This document shows, piece after piece, positions 46,670 through 58,277 of a stretch of 64,000 nt of DNA. Both the position numbers and the translations under genes were made by a program. The stretch covers positions 7,150,001 through 7,214,000 of the forward strand of contig CM072335.1 of the NCBI GenBank assembly GCA_036874045.1, written 5' to 3'. Positions within the stretch are counted from its first letter, which is position 1; the number at the start of each line of letters is the position of its first letter. This DNA comes from Cymodocea nodosa (Eukaryota; Streptophyta; Magnoliopsida; Alismatales; Cymodoceaceae). The notes under the pieces are model-generated. The model did no database searches, was not told where the DNA came from, and worked only from the letters and a program-made list of their open reading frames with translations.

Positions 46670-47590
46670 GAAATTTTTTTAACTTTTTCAAGGGAGCCTA
46701 GCCTAGCCCAAAATGTTTTCAAGACAACTAGGCTTGACCTATAGCTCGATTGGGTCGACTGACTACCTAGCTCGCTCACTTTTAGATTTTGTATTTTTTT
46801 TATTTTTACATCGGTCTCACCGAAGCTTGGCTTTAGTTCGATCGACAAAAGTTTTTCTTTTTCTTTTATTTTTTTCTTTGGTTTGACTAATTGAAGTTTT
46901 TTATTTTTTCTTTCAGTTAGATCGAAGCTCAACTTCAGTCCAATCGAAGTTTTTTATTTTTTTATTTTTTCCTTCCATTAGACTATATCTCACCTTTAGT
47001 CAAACTGATGTTTTTATTTTTTCTTCAGTTTAACCATTTGACTATTTTTTTATTTTTTTTTATTTTTTCATCAATTTGACCATTTGATCATTTTTTTATT
47101 TTTTATTTAAATTTTCATTAGTCCAACCATCTAACCATTTCTTTTAAATTTTTTCATTGATCTGACCATTTGAACATTTTTTTATTATTTTTTCATCGAT
47201 CTAACTATCTAACTGTTTTTTTTTTCATCTAACTGTATCTCACCTTTAGTTAGACCAAAATTTTTTATTTTTTATTTATTTTTCATTAGTCTAACCTCAA
47301 ACCAAAGTTTTTTATTTTTATTTTTTATTTTTTATCAATCTAACTATATCTCACCTTCGATTAAATCAAAGTTTTTTATTTAATTTTTTCATCAATCTAA
47401 TCTTACACTGAAGTTTTTTATTTTTACATCGGTCTTATTGTATCTGACCTTTGGTCAAATCAAAGTTTTTTATTTTTTATTTATTTTTTCATCGAAGTGA
47501 CCATATCTTACTTTCGATTAGACCAAATTTTTAATTTTTTATTATCTTTTCATTGGTCTGACTCTATATCACCTTTGGTTCAACCTATTT
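46670..47590. repeat. T-rich minisatellite of decayed GGTCTGACC inverted repeats
   Basis: About fourteen degenerate units of 45-70 bases are present, each with ATCGGTCTGACC-like and TTTGGTCAGACCGAAG-like halves joined by long T/A runs (TTTTTTATTTTTT). The halves are roughly inverted copies of each other. It lies between the hAT terminus and the transposase stop. The core word is shared with 31010-31320. Confidence 0.65.
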
Positions 47591-47935
47591 TTTGATTTTA
47601 AATTAAAATAAAAAATTACAACGTTATTTGGTAATCAATTCATCGTTCAAACACATTATTTTATTTATAAATACATGAACATCAAACATAAGCCATCATT
47701 CATTCATTACATTAAAATCAATATTAAGATATCAACTCAGCATTCATGATTCGTCATCCATCAACACATTCAAACATAACTCATAAAGTTAAAATAATTA
47801 TTTTATTTCTGAATTCAAATTAAAAAATACATTATTTTTGTAATTACATCAAATATATTTACATTTAATGTACATAATTATATTTAAATATTTAAATTTA
47901 CGAATTCATTAATGAAATCATCTTTCTATTGTTGT

Positions 47936-49476
47936 CTACGAACAAGAGCAAGCTCCCAATCTTTAACACACATTAATGCTTCTAAAATATCATCTTTTAA
48001 TCTTACTCTTTTATCATCTAATATATTACCATTAATACTAAATGTCTTTCACATGCAACAGAAGAAGTTGGAATTGTTAGTAAATCTTTAGCCATTAATG
48101 ATAAAATAGGAAATGTGCATTTTTGTATTTTTCACCAATTTATTACATCAAAATTTAGAAAATCAGGATTATTTCTTATTAAATAGCTATGATTATTATT
48201 ATTAAAATTATTTAATTCTTTCCTATTTGTTACATTAAAATCACTATATTCATCATCAAATAAACTATAATCAATTATTGATGATGATGACGATGGTTGT
48301 GAAAAATATGACATATTTCGTATTAGTTGTTGTATTTCATATTTTATAATATACATATCAAACATATTATTTAAACTTTCTTCTACATTTTCAATTGTTA
48401 CATCAAGTTTTATATTTAAACAAGTTTATATTACATTTATTAATTTTTTAACAACTTTTACATTAGTCCTAGGATCTAAATAAGCACTTAATGTATATAA
48501 GAGAGGTATCTTATTCCAATAATTTAAAAATTTTTATTTCATTTCTAAAACTATAGGTGTAAAAAATGGATAATTACTATAATTATTAAAAACTCTTGTA
48601 ATATTATATAAATGGTGGATTGCATAAATAAATGTATAATAATATATTCCTGATAAATGTTCTATTGCATTATAAAATAGTTTTAAAAATTCAATAAAAC
48701 AATTAGCTTTTGCAAAATCATTTTCATATAGTGGTATTATACTATCATCTATTCATTATATTGAGTTTTTATATTATCATCTATACATGTTCTACCATTA
48801 TAATAAGTTTTTATAGCTTCTTTATAAGGTAAATGTTTATTTAACATTAAATATAATGAATTCTACCTATGAGATCCATTGTAATTAGACTTGACAACTT
48901 CTTGAAAATTATGAAAATGTTAAAATATATTCTTGAAATAATAATTCTTGAAAATTATTCTTGATAGTTGTTAAATTGTGGACAATAAGCTTGTGAAATA
49001 TATTTTTGAAAATGTTGACTATCACCATAATTATTAGTTAAATTTTGAATAGAAATAAATTTAGCATGTAATTCTCAAGCATTACTAGGATTATAATGCC
49101 ATTATGTTATATTACCTTTAGTGTTAAAATTAAGTTGTGTTTGAATCACTTTATTTTTTTCAAGATTTTTAGATGAACAACTAGCTCTATGTCTAGATAA
49201 ATGACTTGTACCACCTGAAGCTTTGCATGAAAAGTCTATATTGCAAATGTTGCAGTAGACCCTCTCTATCGTAGTACCATCTCTTAGCTCTTTCATCTTT
49301 ATTGTAAACTTCAATCATAAATTTGACCTTCTTGATTTAGCAATAGTAGTTGAAGTCAATGCTCCTCCCTCACTTTCTTCTATAGTTTGAGCTTGAGAGT
49401 ATTGTTGTTCCTGCTCAAAATTGTCACTAGCATTAACAATACTATTGAAGATGAAGTCATTAAAGTTGTGTGTCAT
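47936..49476 (-). pseudogene. hAT (Ac-like) transposase pseudogene
   Basis: Reading on the minus strand from ATG 49476 (MTHNFNDFIFNSIV), a BED zinc finger is visible near 49310-49180: RVYCNICNIDFSCKASGGTS then HLSRHRASC, giving the C-x2-C...H-x3/4-H pattern. NSLYLMLNKHLPYKEAIKTY follows near 48865-48800, the 'RWNSTYxML' block. LSAYLDPRTNVKKL is near 48490 ('LDPRxK'). The C-terminal dimerisation region has CTFPILSLMAKDLLTIPTSS (about 48122-48065), VACER, then DDKRVRLKDDILEALMCVKD, ending at 47936-47938. Inactivating changes include TGA for the BED Trp near 49318, stops at the Trp positions near 48868 and 48133, and a frameshift after SVACER near 48055. The gene is long dead. Confidence 0.82.
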
Positions 49477-49527
49477 TCTTGCAAAGAATTTGACTTGAGA
49501 ATTGAAGCTTAAAAGTTTCAAAGAACC

Positions 49528-50405
49528 CTTGTGCTTCAATGGATTGATTTTGCTGTATTTGTTGAGTTTACAGGTTTGAATATGGTAAGTTATCATTTGG
49601 AAAGGTGTTTCAAGATAACCTTTCAATTTTCTTAGACTTTCAGATAGTTAGCTGTGTAACTTTTCGAAAGATGTTTATAACTCACCGAAAATCCACTTAA
49701 GTTCTTTTGTCACGTGAGATTTAAGTCATATACATGAAGTGTCTTAAATTCGGATGGTTATGGATGTTAACCTATCGAAAATCTTCAACTTTCGGATAGT
49801 TAGTTATAGTAACCTCCTGATTCTTCTTCTAAGCTTCCGACTGCTTTCTCCTTATTTCTGCACGTGCATAATAGGATGACTTAAGTTTCAGATAGTTAAA
49901 TTTGTAACTTTCCAAAACTTCTTGTTTTTCGGATAGTTAGCTTTCTAACTCTCCAAAAATCCTTTTTAAGCTTCTGTCTGGATTTCTGCACGTGAGTAAT
50001 TGAATGACTTAAGTTTTAGATAGTTAGCTTTTCTAACTTTCTGATTTCCTTGAACTTCTAGATAGTTAGCGCCTTAACTCTTCGATCATTTAACCAGCTA
50101 TCTTTCCAACTCTCCAAAGGCCTTATATTTTCGAATAGTTATTCTTTTAACTATCCGATAGTGTTTCTGCTATTTTAAGCTTACTCTTCAAATACTTAAG
50201 CCTGTAATTTACCGAAGATTAACTTTCTTCTAGATACTTAAGCCTGGTAACTATCTGATTTTCCTGTAGCTCTATAGTAGAAATTTTTGAACTACCTATA
50301 TTTGTTTGTCTACCTTCTAATCTTTTGTTGAACAGTCTTATCTATGAAATATAATTTGTTTCCTCACACAGGTTTTTGCATTATCAAAATACAAGGATCC
50401 TAGCA
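49528..50405 (-). repeat. 3' LTR of F2 (partial)
   Basis: The minus strand starts TGCTAGGATCCTTGTATTTT at 50405 and matches F1 over about 45280-46150. The far end abuts the hAT remnant at 49527. It carries the same TTCGGATAGTTAGC words and CACGTG boxes as F1. Confidence 0.85.
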
Positions 50406-51974
50406 ATCTCCCCCTTTTTGATAATGACAAAATCCTTTACATTTAATTACATGTATTTCACTCCCTAGTTTATTTCTATACATTCAGTCACATAGAAACT
50501 AAGTAAAGCAAAGATTTATAGTGAATACAATACAATGGAGTTAATTTTTCCCCTTGTTTGTGTGTTGGGAATACTCTCCTTGCCTTCTATGTAATTCTCT
50601 TTATTCTTCTCCCCCTTTTTGTCATTAGAGAAAAGGAGTTCCGTAACTTTCTTCCCTTTGAATTTTCTTTTGCTGCCAAATTCCTCCCCTTTTTGTCAAG
50701 ATGTAATATCTGATGTCATAACAATTTTCTGATTTTCATAATCCTGTTTGATATCCAATGTTGAAAGAATCAATTGCATCTATATCTTCGAATATCAATT
50801 TTGATTTTGCATCAAATGTTAACTGTTGGTATACTAATATCAATTGTTGAGATATTTTCATCATTGTAGTCTATTTTCTTCTTTCCCTTTGATGTTGTAC
50901 TGCTTTTCTTCTTTCTTATTCGAGCACAGTATCAATTGAAGTGTCAAATTCCTCAATCCTTGTCTGATACCAGTTGTTAACATATCAATTTCTAAGAAGT
51001 CAATAATTGCTCTCTTGGTTTGTGGTATTTCTTCCTTTGTCTCGTTTATTTACTACATCATCTGTAAAAACTAAAAAATAGTGAAATGTCAATTATTAAT
51101 GTAGCAATTTATAAGTATGCAGTTAATATTTGTAGTTGTTGCCACATGCTCTCCCCCTATTTGTATGGAGGTTTTCTGATTTTTAATAGCAAGCTATAGG
51201 CTCTCCCCCTATATGCGTGCCCTCTTTATACACTTTCTTTTTGCACTAAAGCAACATTCTAAATTCCCTTCATATAGTAGGTTCTCCCCCTACTTATATG
51301 CTTTTCCTTGCAGATAGATTTGTTGAACCTTTTGATTCCCAATCATTTATCTTCTGTTAAAACTTTATCTCAAGAGGTTCTTAGAAGATGATTTTGAAGA
51401 TTGTAATCTGGCTACTATAGATTTTGCTTGTCTTTTGATAAATCTGATTTCCTTACTTTTGTATTTATTCATCTTAACTCATGCTTATTTTATTTCCTTT
51501 AAAGAGATGCTACTTTAATACTTATTGTTAATTTCAGAATATCATAACTGATTCTTAACTGATTACCTTTTGATTACCAACTATTTAGCATCTTAAAATC
51601 TCTCTTCAAGAGATTCTTTCACTCATATGTAGAAAGTAATTTGAGACTATAGTCTGGCTGTTGCTTCTTTTCTGTATGCTTATTTCTAACTACTATGGAT
51701 TTTGCTCTCCTTGAAAAAATCATGATTTTAAGCACATTTTCCACTCAATCTATGTGTAGCACTTTCTACCAATTTATGGTGCCTCTTGTAATACCAAATA
51801 GTTACTCTCATAAGTAAGCTCCTAAGGAAACATTCCATCCTATTCTTCTAGTAATTATAGTTAATACCATTAAACAGGGGAGGATGATGGATGTTCTGAA
51901 CCTCTCTATGAAAAGATGTCATGATCTTAGATGGTTAAATCTATAAAAGGAGATCAACCTGCTCAGATACCAAT
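50406..51974 (-). other. Internal region of F2 with repeated polypurine tracts
   Basis: I see no coding domain on either strand. Minus-strand tracts of the form CAAAAAGGGGGAG occur next to the LTR (about 50406-50420) and again near 50608-50625 and 50683-50697. Shorter TAGGGGGAG motifs occur near 51151-51160, 51202-51211 and 51284-51291. Such repetition is a Sirevirus trait. Confidence 0.7.
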
Positions 51975-52018
51975 TGTTAAGAACGTATGACTTCACTAGA
52001 GGGGAGGTGAATGGTGAA
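51961..52018 (-). promoter_or_regulatory. Primer binding site and 5' LTR end of F2
   Basis: Minus-strand TGGTATCTGAGC (51972-51961) lies two bases after an LTR end, TTCTTAACA (51983-51975). It matches the initiator-Met tRNA site with one change. The 44 bases from 51975 to 52018 are all that remains of this LTR before E2. Confidence 0.8.
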
Positions 52019-54238
52019 TGTTTAGAATGAAAAAGTGCATATTATTAACAGTTAAATGATAGTTAATTGCATAATACTTAGCTTATCATATGAGAATTAA
52101 GCCATTATGTTATAATTGCACTGTTATATGCTTTAATGAAAGAATCTGCATAATTTCAAGAAATTAACGTTAATTATGTCTATTTCTGAACTGTTGATGA
52201 ATTATAGGCTTTGAAATTCCTAAGTATCTAAATTTTCTGTTATTTCGAAGAATTATATTGCATGTATTGGACAATTATGTTTTTAACGATAGAAGAATAT
52301 TTTATTATTTCTTGGAGTACATGTGTTGTAACATTAATGCATGACTTAAGTGAATGTTCGGTAAGTTATCTGTTAACTATCCAAAATGCATTTGAGCATC
52401 AGATAGTTAGGTTTGCAAGTATCCGAAATATCTTTTTATCATAAAACTTACTAAGGACATGTGTCATTATGTGAAAACCTGATTTAAGTATGGTTTTATA
52501 GTATTAAGCATGATCTATTTTATTTGCATATATTTATATCATGTATAGGTGCACAGTAACAACTCGTTAAGTTAGTTTTCTTTTTGTTGAAAGATCGCGT
52601 GCCAACTCGTTGAGTTACAGGTTTGAAGGTATAAAAAGAACACGTGAGAACTCGTTGAGTTATTGAGTAAAAATCATAAGTTATACATCTGAACTCGTTA
52701 AGTTAGAATTATGCATGTATTGAATTTAAATACTTTATTATGTCACGTGAGCTACACATGTTTAACTTGTTAAGTTAGCATAATTATATGTATTGAGTTA
52801 CTTGAATATACACTAAGGTAACACGTTGTGTTAGTAGCTTATAAGTTATTTCTTTATTGCACATGTTTTATAGTTAAACCAATGAAGTAACTCCATTGAG
52901 TTATCTATAACTCCATAGACCATTTATTTTCTAATATGCCACTGTAGTAGTTGCAAAAACATGAAATTCAAAGGACAACCACGATTACACGTATCATGCA
53001 GGAATTCACTTGTGGAATGGAGAAGAAATCACCATCATTGACATGAATGAAGGAAATCTAATCGATAATCTAAGCAGAAGCAGTTACTATTGAAAGAAAT
53101 ATAAAAGAAGAGGAGAAAGACGAAGAAAGTATGTGTGTAGAGGTGGAGAACTGCGCTAACTACAGGAAGTATTAGAAGTTCCCCCAAGCTCCACACCACC
53201 ACCAAAATCACCAACCATCGAAGGTCTATGAGAATACTTTCCTGATGTTGGGTCGATTCCGAGCCAAACATGGTGATTGACAACCATTGTGAGGAGTGAT
53301 CGCGTTGTAGGAAGAAAAGTCATTTTCACCAAGCATCGACTCATATCTCAAGAGATCGTAAAGCTTCTAGCCTTGGTTTCGGGTTGATGCTAGTATGCTG
53401 AAGAGGAGATCATCTTACAATTCTTGATTCATGATTCTATAGGGAGAGGAGGCAAGATTATAAGTGATTAAGTTTTCAGTGGTGTAATTGCGTCGCATGT
53501 AGTGAAGGAAGTTTTTACTATTGATAAAGATTTTTACATTTCACCTTTCGTTCATCTTCAAGAACATATCAAAAGAAAAATACCAAAAACAACAAATTAG
53601 CTGTGTTTACATTTAGTATTAAAGTGTTGTATTATTTGTTTTGTATCGTGATTAATGTTATCATTGTTCATATTGTGAATGTTTTATGTTTGTTTGATTC
53701 AGAAAATAGAAAATAGTTTTATTGTTTACTAAGATTGATTCGTTCCAGATACTTAAAGATTTTAATGGTTACTGTTTGAAATATCTGAATGTTAATGTTA
53801 CTTAATGATAAATCTAATATTAACTAATATTAAAGAGCTTAATTGATGTTATTTACATTTTGTGGAACCGCCCAATGGTTGGCCAAATTCCTTTGTAAAT
53901 AGCAATATTTAACTGGAAAGGTAGGCTCGTGGAGTTAACTTAAGTCCACGAGGTTAGTTCATTGAGTTAACCATAACTCCATGAACTAGGTCTGTTGTGT
54001 TAACTGTAACTCAACAAAGTACTCAACTGAACACATATAAACTCCAATATAAAAATCAAAATAGTACAAAATTCTTACTCAATCTCTTTGGGATCGACCT
54101 GTACTTGCACACAAATACAATATATACTATGCACTTGCAGTTAAAAATACAAATTGGATTTAATATCTAATTTGTGTGAAAGGTTGTTTGTTACTTCTGA
54201 AAGTAATTATTTATATAAGCATAAAAACAAATTAAACA
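52019..54238 (+). repeat. Complete E-type (Gypsy) LTR (E2), about 2.2 kb
   Basis: It starts TGTTTAGAATGAAAAAG at 52019 and ends near TTAAACA at 54238. The U3 block with CGTTAAGTTA words and CACGTG boxes is at about 52509-52925. A TATA-like AATATAAAAG is near 53098. The U5 signature CAATCTCTTTGGGATCGACC is near 54081-54100. It is followed by a primer-like site. The left flank GTGAA (52014-52018) should be the target duplication. The rest of this Gypsy element has been replaced by G. Confidence 0.85.
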
Positions 54239-54246
54239 AGTTTTTC

Positions 54247-54259
54247 TAACACTATTGTA
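54247..54259 (+). promoter_or_regulatory. Decayed primer binding site after E2
   Basis: TAACACTATTGTA follows AGTTTTTC after the LTR end. It aligns to TGGCGCCGTTGC through transitions only, as expected for a CpG-rich site eroded by cytosine deamination. The copy at 44609-44621 retains one more original base. Confidence 0.6.
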
Positions 54260-57200
54260 AATTCAGTCAATTGAAATCTTAGTTATGACTGAAGGACAGA
54301 CCACTAATCGTCCTCCTATGTTTGAAGGTAACAATTATGGCTACTGGAAATATAGGATGAAAGTATTCTTTCAGTCAATTGATTTCAAACTATGGCATGT
54401 AATTAGCAATCCTATAGTGTTAGTTACGACTCCATATGATACTTGGACTTTTGATGAAAAGGAGCGAATGACACTAAATGCAAAAGGTTTAAACATCTTG
54501 TTTTGTGCTTTATCTCATGATCAATTTAATAAAGTTTCTGCATATCGAACTACATATGAGATATGGCATGCATTAGAAGTTGCCAATGAAGGTGCTAACC
54601 AGGTCAAGGAATCTAAGATTAATATGTTAGTATATAAATATGAGCTTTTTAAAATGCATGAAAATGAATGTATCTCTGATATGTTTTCCCGTTTTCTTGA
54701 GATTGTAAATTCATTAAAATCTTTAGGCAAGAAATTCGAGGAAAAAGACTTGGTAAGAAAGATCCTTAGATCTTTAACTAAAATTTGGGCTCAAAAGACA
54801 ACGTCTATTGAAGAGTCCAAAGATTTAAATATATATACTCTCGATGATCTCATAGGAAATCTGATAGCCTATGAAGTACAACATTTAGATCCAAAAAGGA
54901 AGAATCCTAGAAAGGATCTGGCTTTTGAGGCTGATAAAGTCTCAAAAGTCACTAGTGATTCTGATGATGATTTACTATTGTTGACCAGAAAATTTAGAAA
55001 TCTGTTGAAGAAATGTAGGAACTTCAGGTCAGCAAAGACATCTAGAGATATGGAGAAGAAGTCATTCACGAAAGAAAAAATCATATGCTACAAGTGCAAC
55101 AGACCAGGCCACTTCTAAATGGATTGTCCACTTAACAAAGATAAGAAGAATTCGAGGAGGAATTTTAGGAGTAAGAAATTCAAAAAGAGAATGGCACTTA
55201 AAGTGACATGGGATGACTCTTCAGCTTCACAAAGTGAAGAAATAAAGGATTCAACATCAAACAATGAATCCTCATCAACATCATATTCAGAAGAAAATCT
55301 GGCAAACGTATGCTTCATGGCAAAATTCAGTGAGGTATCCTCTGATCAAAATGCTAGTTTTGATGGATTAGTTGTTGAATACAATAAACTGGCTAGAAAA
55401 TATAAGAAAGTAAAAATAGAAGGAAAGAACACTAGGAAAATGCTAGATGAATCTGAAGATAAGATTGATTTTCTGAACTCTACGTTGAATAAATTTAAAG
55501 TGATTTTCTGAACTCTACGTTGAATAAATTTAAAGAAGAAAATCAAAGGCATGCACAAGAAATTTTAAAGTTTACTACAATAGAAAGAAAGTTGCATGCT
55601 AATTGTGAAAATTTAATTACTGATAAGAAGAAAAGTTTAAATGAAATAACAAGCAAAAGAGTATTAGAACTAGTGCATATGGATTTATTTGGACCTACTA
55701 GGACAACCAGTCTAGGAGGTAAACATTATGCTTTTGTACTAGTTGATGACTATTCTAGATTTACTTAGGTCTATTTTCTAGCTAATAAAATTGAAGTTTT
55801 TGAAATATTTAAGATATTCTGTAATAAAGTTTAGAATGAGAAAAATGTTAAAATTCAAAAACTTAGGAGTGATCATGGTACAGAATTTGATAATGATCAA
55901 ATGGACACCATTTGTGAAGAATTAGGCATAGATCATAGGTACTCATTTCCAAGAGCTCCTTCACAAAATGGGATAGTAGAATGTAAAAACAGATCACTTC
56001 AGGAAATGTCCAAAACCATGTTAAATGAGAATAAGTTACCCCTATCTCTCTGGGCAGAAGTAGTTCATATAGCATGCTATGTTATAAATAGAGTACATCT
56101 AAGACCAATTTTAGATAAAACTCCTTATGAGATATGGTATAACAGGGTTCCCAAAATAAGTTATTTAAAACCCTTTCACTATAAGTGTTTTATTTTAAAC
56201 ACTAAGGAACGAAGAGACAAATTTAGAGTCAAATCAGATGAGGGTATTTTTGTTGGTTATTCCATTAGAAGTAAGGCATATAGAGTTTATAACAAATCAA
56301 CAAAAACCATTGAGGAAACCCTACATGTGAAATTTCATGAAAATTCTCATTTGGATGTTAGACATGCTGAAAACTTTGATTCAAAAATTCTCCCAAAAAT
56401 GGTACCAAATGATGTTGACAGAGAAATTGAGAGATTATCTGACAGAATAAAAAATATAAACTTAAATGATGAAAATTTAGAAGAAAATAATGTCATACCT
56501 ATAGAAAATATGGAACAACACAGAAATTGGCGTATGCTTCATCTCATCTTATTGATCAGATAATAGGCGATCCTAATCAAGGAGTTAAGACTAGGTCATC
56601 AGTAGTCAACATTTGTGGTGCTTATTCATTTGTTTCTTTACTAGAACCTAAGAAAATTGAAGATGCCTTAGAAGATGAATTTTGGTATTTAGATATGCAA
56701 GATGAGCTAAATCAATTTATAAGAAATGAGGTATGGGATCTAGTTCCACCACCTAAAAATTAGTCCATAATAGGAACAAGGTGGGTATTTAGAAACAAAG
56801 TAGATCAAGATGGACATATAGTTAAAAATAAAGCTAGATTAGTTGCTCAAGGTTACAAGCAAGAGGAAGGAATTGATTATGATGAAACATTTGCTCCTGT
56901 TGCTAGACTAGAATCAATACGAATTTTGTTAGCATATGCTTGTTATATGGATTTCAAATTATATCAAATAGATGTTAAGATTGCTTTTTTTAAATGGATA
57001 TATAAAAGAAGAAGTTTATGTAAAACAACCTCTAGGTTTTGAAGATTCAAAACATCCTAAGTATGTTTATAAGCTTAAGAAGGCACTATATGGCCTTAAA
57101 CAAGCCCCTAGGTCTTGGTATGGGAGATTATCTAAATTTCTTATGGAAAAAGGGTATTCTATGGGAAAGGTAGATCACACTCTTTTTATCAAGAAGATCA

Positions 57201-58277
57201 AAAAAGATATATTGGTAGTTCAAATCTATGTAGATGACATCATATTTGGAGCAACAAATGATAAATTAGTTGAGTCTTTTTCGAAAGACATGACTAATCA
57301 ATTTGAAATGAGTATGATGGGTGAATTATCATTTTTTCTAGGCTTACAAATTAAGCAATTAGATTAGGGTACATTTATTTTACAAGAAAAATATACTCAA
57401 GATTTATTAAAGAGGTTTGGTTTAGACAACACTAAAACAAAGAATACACCAATGAGCACTATCACTAAGTTGGATAAAGATGACTCTGGAAAAACTATAG
57501 ATGTAAAGCAATATAGAAATATGATTGGTTCATTACTTTATTTAACAACTAGTCGACCAGATATTATGTTTAGTGTGTGTACTTGTGCTAGATATCAATT
57601 TAATCCTAAAGAATCACACTTACATGCTATTAAACGAATTTTTAAATATCTATTAGGAACCATCAATTTCGGATTGTTTTACTTTAAACACAGTTCTTTA
57701 AATTTAATAGGTTATAGTGATGCTGATTTTGCAGGATGTAAGTCTGAAAGAAAAAATACTAGTGGCACTTGTCAATTATTAGGAAATTCTTTAGTGTCAT
57801 GGTTTAGCAAAAAAGCAAAATTGTGTAGCATTATCTACAACTAAAGCTGAATATATAGCTGCTGCACTTTGCTGTGCTCAAATCCTATGGATCAGACAAA
57901 CTTTAAAAGATTTTAATTTAGCCTATGAACCAAATAAGATTTTTTGTGATAGTAGTTCTGCAATAAGTTTGTCTAAAAATCTTGTCTTACATTCACGAGC
58001 TAAACATATAGAAGTTCGACATCATTTTCTAAGGGATAATGTTACAAAAGGAAAAATAGTATTAAATTTTGTTCCTACTATAGAATAATTAGCAAATCTA
58101 TTTACAAAACCCTTAGATGAGAATACCTTTTCAAAATTACGATTAGAACTTGGTATCTGCAAGTTATCTGATGTTTAATTTGTCCTGTTTATTACATAAC
58201 ATTTTGGTTTGTTAAAAAGGTAGTTTTAGAATTTAATTTCTTTATTATTAAAAAAAAACAAAACAAAACAAAATATC
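54260..58277 (+). mobile_element. G: internal fragment of a B-family Copia element, broken
   Basis: It is a plus-strand relative of B. It begins near the gag start, runs to the end of RNase H and then shares the noncoding tail up to AAACAAAATATC, where H begins. No LTR of its own is attached, and the protease/pre-integrase part is not present. It is broken, with about eight breaks. It abuts the E2 primer site on the left. Confidence 0.88.
54285..58178 (+). pseudogene. gag and pol parts of G (Copia B family), broken
   Basis: Gag starts MTEGQTTNRPPMFEGNNYGY and includes GLNILFCALSHDQFNKVSAY, EIWHALEVANEGANQVKE, the zinc knuckle start CYKCNRPGHF, an acidic Ser-rich segment and a coiled-coil-like stretch (to about 55620). 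The pol part has integrase blocks VHMDLFGPTRTTSLGG and RSDHGTEFDNDQMD, the [20 protein letters not shown] block, reverse transcriptase [20 protein letters not shown] and [12 protein letters not shown], and RNase H GYSDADFAGC, ending in KLSDV at 58178. It is clearly the same family as B. It is broken. Confidence 0.9.

Larger units (their letters stand above)
46617..49527 (-). mobile_element. hAT DNA transposon remnant
   Basis: The left end TAGAGGTGTCAATGGGCC (46617-46634) followed by alternating GCCAAGCC / GCCGAGC words is typical of plant hAT termini. A decayed Ac-like transposase is encoded on the minus strand (49476-47936). The other end is missing: at about 49528 the sequence turns into an F-type LTR. 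An 8-base target duplication cannot therefore be checked. The interior left part is filled by a T-rich repeat (46670-47590). Confidence 0.8.
49528..52018 (-). mobile_element. F2, Copia-type element without coding sequence
   Basis: The parts on the minus strand are the end of a 5' LTR (52018-51975), a primer site, a 1.57-kb internal region without gag or pol, polypurine tracts and a partial 3' LTR. The LTR opening and the repeated tracts point to a Sirevirus relative. It looks like a large non-autonomous derivative that would depend on another element's proteins. E2 begins directly at 52019 inside its 5' LTR. Confidence 0.75.

Noticed and set aside
46663-46932. Lysine-rich minus-strand ORF at the hAT left end
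   Set aside because: It is produced by the T-rich minisatellite; repeats of Lys and Glu reflect T runs, not a protein.
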